From the NCBI GenBank assembly GCA_024698705.1, contig JAILQX010000027.1, forward strand, positions 32,760 through 96,759: a stretch of DNA of 64,000 nt, read 5' to 3'. Below the pieces are notes generated by a model. That model did not search any database, had not been told where the DNA came from, and saw nothing but the letters and a program-made list of their open reading frames with translations. The position numbers were made by a program, and so were the translations under genes. This stretch comes from Lachnospiraceae bacterium (GTDB lineage Bacteria; Bacillota; Clostridia; Lachnospirales; Lachnospiraceae). This document shows, piece after piece, positions 35,534-43,733 of the stretch. The first letter of the stretch is position 1, and each line of letters starts with the position of its first letter.

Positions 35534-35562
35534 TTGATATTCAAATGAGCAGATGTTATATT
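35534..35562 (+). promoter_or_regulatory. Promoter of a small transcription unit
   Basis: TTGATA (35534-35539), 17-nt spacer, TATATT (35557-35562). Transcription would start near 35569 and end at the hairpin at 35652-35688, giving an RNA of about 120 nt. Confidence 0.6.
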
Positions 35563-35599
35563 GGAGTTGTATCCACGTATATGGTTTTGGGGAGAGCGG

Positions 35600-35653
35600 A
35601 TGGGGAATAAAAGAGATACAACCATATACTTATATAATCATTTAAGAGATTAA
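35600..35653 (+). CDS. Possible 17-residue peptide
   Basis: ATG at 35600 reads MGNKRDTTIYLYNHLRD and stops at TAA 35651-35653. GGGGAG lies about 6 nt before the start. A promoter lies upstream and a terminator hairpin begins at the stop codon, so the unit is complete. It could be a real small protein, a leader peptide or the coding remnant of a decayed gene; the surrounding AT-rich stretch also holds a pseudogene. Confidence 0.35.
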   Translation: MGNKRDTTIYLYNHLRD

Positions 35654-35688
35654 GCGTAATATTTCATGAGCAGATATTGCGCTTTTTT
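35652..35688 (+). terminator. Terminator of the small transcription unit
   Basis: AAGCGTAATAT pairs with ATATTGCGCTT (11 bp, one G-T) across an 11-nt loop, followed by a run of T. Confidence 0.8.
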
Positions 35689-35730
35689 ATTCATAGAGAT
35701 CTTTATAAGTAAGGCTTCAATTATATTGCG

Positions 35731-35939
35731 ATGTATATTAGAGTAACGAAAATGGAGTGGGAACTACAGGGAGGTTTCTATGGAATGCAGAGATAGTAGA
35801 ACATACGGATAAACATTATATACTGAAAAATAAGCAATATAATGCAAACATCCGGCCGGGAGATAAAATAACCATAGGTTTTAACTACGCCAATGGAATA
35901 AGTGAACCAACCGGTTACAGACTGTTTGGTTTTAATTGA
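35731..35939 (+). pseudogene. Relic of a CBM2-like cellulose-binding module
   Basis: One frame from 35757 reads LWNAEIVEHTDKHY, ILKNKQYNANIRPGDKITIG and F, then YANGISEPTGYRLFGFN and a stop. WNAEI, the KN..YNA.I.PGD turn and the IGF end match the C-terminal half of family 2 carbohydrate-binding modules (WNATV, NAGWNGSIPAG, SFGFN). Just upstream another frame, from ATG 35731, reads RVTKMEWELQGGF and then stops, which looks like the preceding strand displaced by a frameshift near 35757-35785. No signal peptide or catalytic domain remains. Confidence 0.6.
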
Positions 35940-35972
35940 TCAGGTGAAATAACAGAGCCGGAATGGATGGGA

Positions 35973-36049
35973 TGTGTCAAGTTTTCTATGAAAACTTGAC
36001 ATGCAGCGTCGGCCCTTCGACGCAGTCGAATTTAAATGGGCCGATGTTC
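35973..36049 (+). repeat. Dispersed structured repeat, copy A
   Basis: 77 bp, about 90 percent identical to the reverse complement of 47464-47539. GTCAAGTTTTC-TAT-GAAAACTTGAC is a strong hairpin; then TCGGCCC pairs with GGGCCGA enclosing TCGA-CGCAG-TCGA. It ends 21 nt before the start codon of the gene that follows, the same place and orientation as copy B. Confidence 0.85.
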
Positions 36050-36070
36050 CATAGATGGAGAGTAGTGCTT

Positions 36071-36649
36071 ATGAAAAACAGAAGAAAAGTATTTGTATTG
36101 TTAACTTTGGTGATGTTTATAACTGTCGGGACTATTGTAGGAATGGTGATATACCTCGATAGAAGCAATGGTGAGATCATCCTTGAAGAAGTGTTAGATG
36201 ATGAAGAGTTGTTGGTTGATGTGGAAGAACTTAAGAAGTCTCAGGAGGAGATGCTTGAAGGGATTAGGCATTATGAATATCTTTATGCTACAGATTATAA
36301 CTCAGATAAATATAAAATATATGATAGAGTCATGAGGAAATATTTTTCCCCTGTATTAACAACCGTAAAGGATTACAAATGGGATTTTCCTCTAGAAGAC
36401 AGGTTACCGAGTTCACTGGTATCAATGACATACCAATCATTTAATCTGAAAGACGATGAAAAAGTTTGGGTATATACAACATGCCTTGATAATCATGTGT
36501 GTGATAAAGTGATTTTTATGTATGATGAATTAGATTTTACCGAAGAAGGTATTAACATAAAAACACACTTTGAAACAATAAAACATATTTCATCTTCTGC
36601 CGGAGAAGGAAGACTGATAGTAGTGTCAATTATCCCTGCTGAACAATAA
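36071..36649 (+). CDS. Single-pass membrane protein of unknown function
   Basis: 192 residues from ATG 36071, with GGAGAG about 8 nt upstream. The N-terminus is KNRRK followed by one helix (~8-30), then an acidic segment (EEVLDDEELLVDVEELKKSQEEM, probably helical) and an outside domain of ~140 residues that I do not recognise. A frame that stays open upstream to 35963 only crosses the structured repeat and is rejected as coding. The gene is more AT-rich than its neighbours, suggesting transfer or fast change. Confidence 0.7.
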   Translation: MKNRRKVFVLLTLVMFITVGTIVGMVIYLDRSNGEIILEEVLDDEELLVDVEELKKSQEEMLEGIRHYEYLYATDYNSDKYKIYDRVMRKYFSPVLTTVKDYKWDFPLEDRLPSSLVSMTYQSFNLKDDEKVWVYTTCLDNHVCDKVIFMYDELDFTEEGINIKTHFETIKHISSSAGEGRLIVVSIIPAEQ

Positions 36650-36864
36650 AAGGTTTTATTCAGATAACTTCATATCGTTGCACATGAAAAGAATCATAAT
36701 AATAATCATGTAATGAATTAGAACTGTTGTTATATTAAGGTGTTGCTTTTACGCGATTAAAAGTGTGGCATTTTTACGGGATATACTCTATAATAGGAAT
36801 AGTGTTTTGTGACAGCAGATCATACAAGATGTAGCATCACATTTGCAGCAGACAAGGAAAATAT

Positions 36865-37734
36865 ATGAAGATAGCGGATATTTATAAGAATAAAGGCAAC
36901 AGGGTCCTTTCATTTGAGATATTTCCTCCGAAAAAAGACGATGAGCTTAAGAACATCGAGCCCACGCTCGACATATTGAGCCAGCTCAAGCCGGATTATA
37001 TCAGTGTTACATTCGGTGCCGGTGGAAGCTCGAACAACAACAAGACCATAGACCTTGCAAGGAAGATAAAGGAAGTGTATCACATAGAGCCGGTAGTCCA
37101 TCTGACCTGCCTTTCATATACGAAGGCGGAGATAGACGAATTCGTTAAGGCGATAAGTGATGCGGGGATAGAAAATATACTCGCGCTCCGAGGCGACATC
37201 AATCCCAATGCGCCTGCAAAGGAAGATTTCAGGCATGCGAGTGAACTCATAGCTTATCTCAGACCGAAGACGGATTTCTGTATAGCCGGAGCATGCTATC
37301 CCGAGGATCATCCTGACAGCAAAAACCATATAGAGGAAATGCTGAACCTCAAGAAGAAGGTGGATGCCGGAGCGGATTTCCTGGTATCGCAGCTGTTTTT
37401 TGACAATGAAAATTATTACAGATTCGAGCAGGATGCGAGGATCGCGGGGATCGAAGTTCCGATCACGCCGGGTATCATGCCGGTCATCAATGCCGCGCAG
37501 ATACAGCGTATGATCACGACCTGCGGAGCGGATCTGCCGATCAGATTCAAAAAGATCATAGAAAAATATGCGGACAATAAAGAAGCTTTATTTGATGCAG
37601 GCATGTCATATGCCGTCAGTCAGATCATCGACCTGCTCACCAGCGGAGTGGACGGTATACATCTGTATACAATGAATAATCCCGGAGTTGCAAGACATAT
37701 CTGCGACAGCATCAAAAATATCATAAATGTATAG
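36865..37734 (+). CDS. metF: 5,10-methylenetetrahydrofolate reductase
   Basis: 289 residues. LSFEIFPPKKDDE has the catalytic Glu of MTHFR; VTFGAGGSS, HLTCLSYT, ALRGDINPN, and QLFFDNENYYRF line the FAD and folate sites; PGIMPVINAAQIQRM is a further family block. It makes 5-methyl-THF for methionine synthesis. The 215-bp gap before it has TATAAT (36789-36794) without a good -35 box, and no SAM riboswitch or T-box is recognised. Confidence 0.95.
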   Translation: MKIADIYKNKGNRVLSFEIFPPKKDDELKNIEPTLDILSQLKPDYISVTFGAGGSSNNNKTIDLARKIKEVYHIEPVVHLTCLSYTKAEIDEFVKAISDAGIENILALRGDINPNAPAKEDFRHASELIAYLRPKTDFCIAGACYPEDHPDSKNHIEEMLNLKKKVDAGADFLVSQLFFDNENYYRFEQDARIAGIEVPITPGIMPVINAAQIQRMITTCGADLPIRFKKIIEKYADNKEALFDAGMSYAVSQIIDLLTSGVDGIHLYTMNNPGVARHICDSIKNIINV

Positions 37735-37763
37735 AGAACAGTTTTATTGAAGGCGGAGGAATT

Positions 37764-38384
37764 ATGGACAGTTCGGTTAAGAAAATACTTGTCATCATGC
37801 TCATGATCGTGGCTGTGACAGTGATCGGAGTCGGCGTTATATTTGCGGTCAGCCAGAACAAGGTAAGAGATTGGGATGCGCTTAAGTCCAAATACGAAGA
37901 GCCCACACCCGAACCCAAACCGACGGGAGACGCACAAAACCCTTATGATCTGGAAAAAGAGCAAAAGGGAGATACGTCCAAGAAGGTCGACATGAGTGAG
38001 ATCAGGGTGATCGTATTGCGCAACAAGAGCGAGAATCCTTATGAGAGCTACAGATTCGAACTTCAGAACAACGGCGGGGAGCTTTCGTTTACGGCATGGT
38101 ATCCGACCGAGGACGGCGACATAGTATGCAATGACGAGAAGCTGAATTCATCACGTATCAATGACATCAGCGATATCCTTGAGCGTTATACCGTGGCGAG
38201 TGTGATACAGTCTTACAGGGCAGACCCCAAAAGCGTAAGCGTGCTCGGAGATGACACCCAGACCATGGAGATAAGCTTTGTTGACGGTGATTATATAAAC
38301 CTGGGCTTCCCCAACGGAGCCGGGAAAGCGCTTGAAAAATATTTCAAAGAGCTGACGATATGGCTCAATGCCACTAACAGATAA
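37764..38384 (+). CDS. Membrane-anchored extracytoplasmic protein of unknown function
   Basis: 206 residues. One N-terminal helix (KKILVIMLMIVAVTVIGVGVI-type, residues 6-28), a Pro/Glu linker (EEPTPEPKPTGD) and a ~140-residue domain (IRVIVLRNKSENPYESYRFEL, ELSFTAWYPTEDGDIVCN). I do not recognise the domain. GGCGGAGG lies 6-7 nt before the ATG. It sits between metF and the radical SAM gene, all on the same strand. Confidence 0.8.
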   Translation: MDSSVKKILVIMLMIVAVTVIGVGVIFAVSQNKVRDWDALKSKYEEPTPEPKPTGDAQNPYDLEKEQKGDTSKKVDMSEIRVIVLRNKSENPYESYRFELQNNGGELSFTAWYPTEDGDIVCNDEKLNSSRINDISDILERYTVASVIQSYRADPKSVSVLGDDTQTMEISFVDGDYINLGFPNGAGKALEKYFKELTIWLNATNR

Positions 38385-38428
38385 CACTGCCGGCGACAGC
38401 CAATAATAAGTAAAGAGGTTAAGGACCA

Positions 38429-39409
38429 ATGTCAATAAGATTGCACAATTTTATGGGAAGATTCGGCTGGGAAATGCAAAAGAGATTTCCGATGCTCAGC
38501 TCCAACATGTATCTGAAACTGCAATTTGCGAGCAGGGCAAGATCCCAGAAAAACTATATCGATTATTTTATGTCCAAGGATGAGCCGCCGCAGCCGCTCG
38601 TTGTCAATATCGAGACCATCAACAGATGCAATTCGACATGTGCATTCTGTACAGCTAACAGAAATGCCGAGAAAAGACCGTACTGCCGTATGGAAGACGA
38701 TCTCTTCTACGATATAATCGACCAGCTCGCGGAGTGGAACTTCAAGGGACATCTCACATTGTACGGCAACAACGAGCCATGGCTGGATACACGTATAGTT
38801 GAATTTCACAAGTACTGCAGGGAAAAACTCCCGGATACATTTATTTTCATGTCCACAAACGGACTCACCCTTGATGTTGACAAGGTGAAATCGGTGATCC
38901 CGTATGTCGATCAGCTTATCATCAACAACTATTGCAAGGACATGAAGCTTCATGACAATGTCAAGATCATCTACGATTACGTGAAAGCCCATCCGGACGA
39001 ATTTGCCGATGTGGAGATACTCATCCAGATGAGATATATGGAGGCGGTGCTCACCAACAGAGCGGGAAGTGCCCCCAACAAGAAAAATGAGACCAAGATC
39101 ATAACCGAGACGTGTCTGATGCCGTTCACGGATATATTTATTTTCCCTGACGGACGCCTTGGTATATGCTGCTGTGATAACTTTGAAAAGACCACATTCG
39201 GAGACCTGACAAAGATGTCGCTTAAGGACGCATGGAATTCGGATATCTACAGACAGTGCCGTGAGAAGATAAAAGACGGAAGACAGAACTGGCCGTTCTG
39301 CAAGTATTGCGACTTTATAGATGCGGGCTTAAGAATGGATGCGGTTGACGATGTGCTGGCAGGCAGGGAGATGCACGGCGCAAGACAGTCACTCACAAGA
39401 AAGAAATGA
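38429..39409 (+). CDS. Radical SAM/SPASM enzyme of unknown substrate
   Basis: 326 residues. RCNSTCAFCTANR gives the CxxxCxxC site for the SAM-binding 4Fe-4S cluster; GHLTLYGNNEPWLD and STNGLTLD follow the usual barrel pattern. The C-terminal part has CLMPFTDIFIFPDG, ICCCDNFE and WPFCKYCDF, i.e. a SPASM-type set of cysteines for an extra cluster. SPASM enzymes modify peptides, proteins or sugars. No precursor peptide or other maturation gene is nearby, so the substrate stays open. AAGAGG precedes the ATG. Confidence 0.85.
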   Translation: MSIRLHNFMGRFGWEMQKRFPMLSSNMYLKLQFASRARSQKNYIDYFMSKDEPPQPLVVNIETINRCNSTCAFCTANRNAEKRPYCRMEDDLFYDIIDQLAEWNFKGHLTLYGNNEPWLDTRIVEFHKYCREKLPDTFIFMSTNGLTLDVDKVKSVIPYVDQLIINNYCKDMKLHDNVKIIYDYVKAHPDEFADVEILIQMRYMEAVLTNRAGSAPNKKNETKIITETCLMPFTDIFIFPDGRLGICCCDNFEKTTFGDLTKMSLKDAWNSDIYRQCREKIKDGRQNWPFCKYCDFIDAGLRMDAVDDVLAGREMHGARQSLTRKK

Positions 39410-39441
39410 TCTCCTCATGGAAGATAATGACTGAAAATAAA

Positions 39442-39480
39442 AGTGCGCCGAGCCGGAGGGTCCGGCGCACTGATCATTTT
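39442..39480 (+). terminator. Terminator after the radical SAM gene
   Basis: AGTGCGCCG pairs with CGGCGCACT across a 12-nt loop, followed by GATCATTTT. The T tract is weak but the stem is GC-rich. Confidence 0.75.
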
Positions 39481-39490
39481 GAGGGCGGAT

Positions 39491-41485
39491 ATGAAGGAAA
39501 AGCTTAAAAAGAACAAATACATATGTGCCGTGGTGATCTGTTTCCTGATCGCATTGCTCTGTGAGATATTTGTATTTAATATTTCCGCATGGAAATCACG
39601 TGGCTTTGAGAGCACTGTGATAGCCAAAGACGCCGCTACCGGTGAAAATTGGGAATATCGCACGGATGTATTTACGGTGGACGGGCCTGTGGTGAATGTA
39701 TACGCCGACCTTACGGTTTCGGGCTATGATACCGCTTCGATCCAGGTCACACTTACGGATGCGGGAGACAAATATGAGTATGATATAAACGAATATGCGG
39801 TCCAGAATGACGTAAAAAGCAGCGGATATGCCAATATCTATCCTTTTGGCGACGTGCATACCATACAGGTAAAGGTAAGTGTTCCCGAGGGAAACAGGGC
39901 CGATATAAGGTCTATAACAATAAACGCACATAAGCCGGTTGAATTTAAGTTTTTGAGATTCTTTATATTCTGGGCGGTCATCACTCTGGGAGCATTGATA
40001 TTCGGACAGTCACCCATCCACAACATTTACTATGATGAAAAACGTCCGGCGCAGTGGATCATGACTCTGCTCGTCATGATATTTCTGCTGATCCTCGGCA
40101 GGAAAATGGTTACGGCCAATCCGATCTTTCTGGAATCTCCGTGGCCGCATCATAAGCAATACCAGGAGCTGGCCCACAGCCTCTCCAAAGGCAGTGTCGT
40201 GCTGGACCATGAGGTTTCGCCGGGGCTGCTTGAAGCCGAAAATCCTTATGACACGATAGCACTCATGGCGGAAGAAGTGCCGTTTAATATGGATTACGCA
40301 TATTATAACGGAAAATATTATGAGTATTTCGGCATAGTACCGGAGCTTTTGTTCTATTATCCTTATTACATGGCGACAGGGGGCGACCTGCCAAATTATA
40401 AGGCGATATACGGATTCTATATCATACTGGTCATAGGTGTGTTCCTGACATCCACCGGGCTCGCAGGACGCTATACAACCGGCTTGCCCTACGTTTTTTT
40501 CCTGATGTTAAACATTGCTGCGGTACTGAGCGCGAATTTTGTATATCTCACGATCAGACCCGATATCTATAATGTACCGATAATGGGTGCGAGTGCCTGT
40601 ACATTTATGGGACTCGGCCTGTGGCTTTGGAACTTTAAGTTTAAGGCAAAAGTACCGAAACTCGTATTCATTACAGCGGGCTCGCTGTTCATGGCACTTG
40701 TGGCCGGATGCAGACCGCAGTTGTTGCTGCTCTCGCTCTGTGCGGTCATCTTTTTTGTGACCGGAAAAGGCTTAAAGGAGCGTGAGTTATTTGCAAAAGG
40801 CAAAATAATGCAGACAGTCTGCTTCGTGGTCCCTTATGTACTGGTCGCGGTTATCGTCTGCTATTACAATTATGCGAGATTCGGTAATATATTTGACTTT
40901 GGTGCGACATACTCGCTTACGACAAATGATATGAACAACAGGGGCTTCAATATGAGCAGGCTTTTGCGCGGACTTTACTGTTTCCTGCTTCAGCCGGCAT
41001 CGATGGGAACCGATTTCCCTTATCTGAACCCCATCTATATAAGTGATGCCTATATGGGAAGATCGCTTTCGGAATATACTTACGGTGGAATACTGGTTTC
41101 CAATCTCTTCCTTGCAGGTATATGGCTATGGCTCTTTAAGGGCATAAAAAAGGCAGCGGGGGAGCTGCGTGCACTTGTTGGCATGCTTGCAGCGATCGGC
41201 GTGGTAATTGCGGCATTTGATGCCAATGCGGCAGGAGTATTATACAGATACACCTGTGATTTTTCGCCTGCATTTGTCCTTGCGGCACTTTTGCTGTGGA
41301 TCCTGTATCTCGACAGGGGTCGGGTCCTTATAGATTACGGTTTTGTATCAAGATTTGCTTATGTATGCCTGATAATGTCGCTGTTATATTCGTTTATGAC
41401 GGTGATGGCAAACGGCAGTTCCGTCAACATGCTTGAGAACAACAGAAGGCTGTATTATCTGGTTGGATCTTATTTTGGATTTTAG
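39491..41485 (+). CDS. Multi-pass membrane protein, possible GT-C glycosyltransferase
   Basis: 664 residues from the ATG at 39491 (GAGGG upstream; a longer reading would run through the terminator hairpin). One helix at ~10-30, an outside beta-rich domain (~35-160), then about 10 helices. A loop carries MDYAYYNGKYYEYFGIVPELLFYYPYY and another YARFGNIFDFGATYSLTTND, blocks seen in large uncharacterised Lachnospiraceae and Clostridia membrane proteins. The helix layout with large outside loops resembles GT-C transferases, but no diagnostic motif is visible. It precedes two acyltransferase genes and an SGNH lipoprotein. Confidence 0.7.
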   Translation: MKEKLKKNKYICAVVICFLIALLCEIFVFNISAWKSRGFESTVIAKDAATGENWEYRTDVFTVDGPVVNVYADLTVSGYDTASIQVTLTDAGDKYEYDINEYAVQNDVKSSGYANIYPFGDVHTIQVKVSVPEGNRADIRSITINAHKPVEFKFLRFFIFWAVITLGALIFGQSPIHNIYYDEKRPAQWIMTLLVMIFLLILGRKMVTANPIFLESPWPHHKQYQELAHSLSKGSVVLDHEVSPGLLEAENPYDTIALMAEEVPFNMDYAYYNGKYYEYFGIVPELLFYYPYYMATGGDLPNYKAIYGFYIILVIGVFLTSTGLAGRYTTGLPYVFFLMLNIAAVLSANFVYLTIRPDIYNVPIMGASACTFMGLGLWLWNFKFKAKVPKLVFITAGSLFMALVAGCRPQLLLLSLCAVIFFVTGKGLKERELFAKGKIMQTVCFVVPYVLVAVIVCYYNYARFGNIFDFGATYSLTTNDMNNRGFNMSRLLRGLYCFLLQPASMGTDFPYLNPIYISDAYMGRSLSEYTYGGILVSNLFLAGIWLWLFKGIKKAAGELRALVGMLAAIGVVIAAFDANAAGVLYRYTCDFSPAFVLAALLLWILYLDRGRVLIDYGFVSRFAYVCLIMSLLYSFMTVMANGSSVNMLENNRRLYYLVGSYFGF

Positions 41486-41536
41486 TCAGATACGGTACGG
41501 ATATGCTTCGTACCTTATCAAAGAGGGAGTACTTAT

Positions 41537-42475
41537 ATGATAGACAGAAAAGTATCAAAGGTTTTCAGAGGTATCGCCATACTTATGGTCGTTGCATCAC
41601 ATTATGCGGCATGGCTTTTCGGTGAACCCGCAATGCCTGAACTGAAGGCATTTGTCATGACATTCGGAGTGTACGGAGTAGATATCTTCCTCCTCCTTTC
41701 GGGCTACGGGATGGCAAGAAGTGCGGGTAAAACCGGCATAACGGGCACATTTATACTGAAAAGGTTCTTAAACACGGCACTTCCGTATTATGTGATAGTC
41801 GGTTTCTTTGCGATCATGGACAGGACATGGACCGGGATCGCGGATCTCGGCAGATTCCTGATAGGCTATGAATACTGGTTCATGTGCGTGATATTTGCAT
41901 TGTATATCATGTTTTTTATCTGTTTTAAGATCGGCTGGCATAAAGAGATATTGCTCACGATCTGCGTGACAGCCTTCTCGATAGCATTGTGGAAGGGAGG
42001 AGCCAATGATTTTTGGTATCTTTCCAACATGGCTTTTCCAATAGGCGTCCTGGCATCTGCGCTTGAGGATAAGTACGGAAACAAAGCGGAGACCTGGATC
42101 AAAAAGGTAAATCTTATCGCCTGCGGCCTTGTGTTCACATTTATCTTCAGCTACATATTCAATCAGGATGTCTACAGACACTGGCCGGAGGTGCTAAGGA
42201 GTATATCATTTACGCTCGCAGTACTCGGGTTATGCGTTGAAACCTATGGCGGAGGTGTCATATTGGCTGCCATCGGAAGATATTCGCTCTATATCTATCT
42301 GATCCACGTGCGCATGTTTTCTGTGGTCCTTGATATGGATGTCACTTTCGGAAATGATATGAGGTTGACAGTTTTCTCAATGTTGATTACAGTTGTAGTC
42401 GGTATCGCATTGGGATATGCATTTGAAAATACGATACAGTTTTTTCAAAGAAAACTTAAACATAGTGATGACTGA
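41537..42475 (+). CDS. Acyltransferase-3 family membrane protein
   Basis: 312 residues, about 9-10 helices. KVFRGIAILMVVASHYAAW holds the conserved His after the first helix; FGVYGVDIFLLLSGYGMARS is the second family block. YSLYIYLIHVRMF near the C-terminus is also typical. AGAGGGAG is about 8 nt before the ATG. It is followed by an SH3b/SGNH lipoprotein and a second acyltransferase; together they could O-acylate an outside glycan. Confidence 0.85.
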   Translation: MIDRKVSKVFRGIAILMVVASHYAAWLFGEPAMPELKAFVMTFGVYGVDIFLLLSGYGMARSAGKTGITGTFILKRFLNTALPYYVIVGFFAIMDRTWTGIADLGRFLIGYEYWFMCVIFALYIMFFICFKIGWHKEILLTICVTAFSIALWKGGANDFWYLSNMAFPIGVLASALEDKYGNKAETWIKKVNLIACGLVFTFIFSYIFNQDVYRHWPEVLRSISFTLAVLGLCVETYGGGVILAAIGRYSLYIYLIHVRMFSVVLDMDVTFGNDMRLTVFSMLITVVVGIALGYAFENTIQFFQRKLKHSDD

Positions 42476-42499
42476 AGATGCCATCCGGGAGGACGTATC

Positions 42500-43711
42500 A
42501 TGAAAAAATTACTGATGCTTCTTATGTGCCTTGCACTTCTCGGCTTCGCGGCATGTAAAAACAATACTGTCGCAGAAAATAAAACGGATGCCGAAAATGA
42601 AGCCGATACACAAAGCGGTGCGATCGCAGAAAATACCGCGACCGGATCGGGTGAAGCACTAAACAGCGAAGAAGATCAAAAGGATAAAGAAGCTGAGGCG
42701 GCACAGGCGACCAAGGCTGCGGAGGCGACCAAGGCAGCAGTGGCAAGCGTCGAAGCAAAGAAAGCCGAAGAAGAGAAAGCCAAAGCGGCGGAAGCCACAA
42801 AAGCAGCCGAGAAAGAAGAATTCGGCGGCATAGCCGATGACGTGGATCTTACAAAGATCGGTATGTTTGAAGAAGCGAAGACAATGTACGTACAGCGTTC
42901 CGTCAATGTAAGGAGTGGTCCCGGTACCAAATACGATAAGGTGGATAATCTGCCAGTAAATGCCGAAGTTAAGGTTCTCGGACAGTTTAACAAAGACGGC
43001 TGGTATTTTGTAGAGAATAAGGATAAAAAAGCGTTTATAAGCAATAAGTTCCTGTCGGAAGAGAAGGTCGACCTCGAAGCACTCAGGGCAACACAGGAGG
43101 CAGCGGCAATTGAAGCCATAAGGCAGCAGCAGGCAGCAGCAGAACAGGCAGCACAGGCGGCACAGAATCCCGTTCCGGCAGCAAATTCGCAGCCTGCAGT
43201 GCAGCCTGCGGCACAACCTGCACAGGCTCCGGCGGGTATACTTTTCATAGGTGACTCCAGATGTGTTCAGATGCGCGAAGCGGTAGGCGGCGGAAACAGT
43301 ACCTGGATATGTGAAAACGGCAAGGGCTACAAGTGGCTCGTGGATACAGCCATGGCAAAGGCAGATCCGATCATCGGCAAAGGGACCAAGGTTGTCATCT
43401 GTCTTGGAGTCAATGATACCGATCAGGCCAATAATTATGCGGCGCTTATAAATGCAAAGGCCGCAGAATGGGCCGGGAGAGGCGCAAAGACTTATTTTGT
43501 ATCGGTAAATCCCGTGTGGGAGAATCCCTACACGACCGAAGAACAGGTGCAATTGTTCAATTCCACGGTAATCGGTTCTCTTGCGGGAGTAAAATGGATA
43601 GATACACATTCTTATCTCGTTAACAGCGGGTATGTCCTTGTGGACGGACTGCATTACGACACGGATACATATATCAGGATATTCAATGTGATCGTTGCAT
43701 CACTCAGATAA
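42500..43711 (+). CDS. SH3b-SGNH lipoprotein with Ala-rich linker
   Basis: 403 residues. The signal peptide ends in GFAAC (lipidated C19). An acidic/Ala-rich stretch (~20-110) with EATKAA and KAAEATKAA repeats is probably an extended helix. A bacterial SH3 domain follows (~125-190: RSVNVRSGPGTKYDKVDNL, NKDGWYFV). A second Gln/Ala/Pro linker (~190-245) leads to an SGNH domain with FIGDSRC (nucleophile S253) and VDGLHYD (D382, H385). SH3b domains bind peptidoglycan or other wall polymers, so the enzyme is probably wall-associated and removes or transfers acyl groups. It lies between two acyltransferase-3 genes. Confidence 0.85.
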   Translation: MKKLLMLLMCLALLGFAACKNNTVAENKTDAENEADTQSGAIAENTATGSGEALNSEEDQKDKEAEAAQATKAAEATKAAVASVEAKKAEEEKAKAAEATKAAEKEEFGGIADDVDLTKIGMFEEAKTMYVQRSVNVRSGPGTKYDKVDNLPVNAEVKVLGQFNKDGWYFVENKDKKAFISNKFLSEEKVDLEALRATQEAAAIEAIRQQQAAAEQAAQAAQNPVPAANSQPAVQPAAQPAQAPAGILFIGDSRCVQMREAVGGGNSTWICENGKGYKWLVDTAMAKADPIIGKGTKVVICLGVNDTDQANNYAALINAKAAEWAGRGAKTYFVSVNPVWENPYTTEEQVQLFNSTVIGSLAGVKWIDTHSYLVNSGYVLVDGLHYDTDTYIRIFNVIVASLR

Positions 43712-43733
43712 TGTGGACCGAGGGAGGGAAAGC

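Noticed and set aside
35963..36070. N-terminal extension of the 192-residue membrane protein
   Set aside because: The extension would translate the structured repeat, whose other copy lies in an untranslated leader; the ATG at 36071 has its own ribosome site and gives a normal signal-anchor.
36650..36864. SAM riboswitch or T-box before metF
   Set aside because: No conserved core or terminator/antiterminator pair could be found.
42676..43248. Minus-strand Ala/Ser/Cys-rich frame of 190 residues
   Set aside because: Antisense shadow of the Ala/Gln-rich linkers of the SH3b-SGNH lipoprotein.
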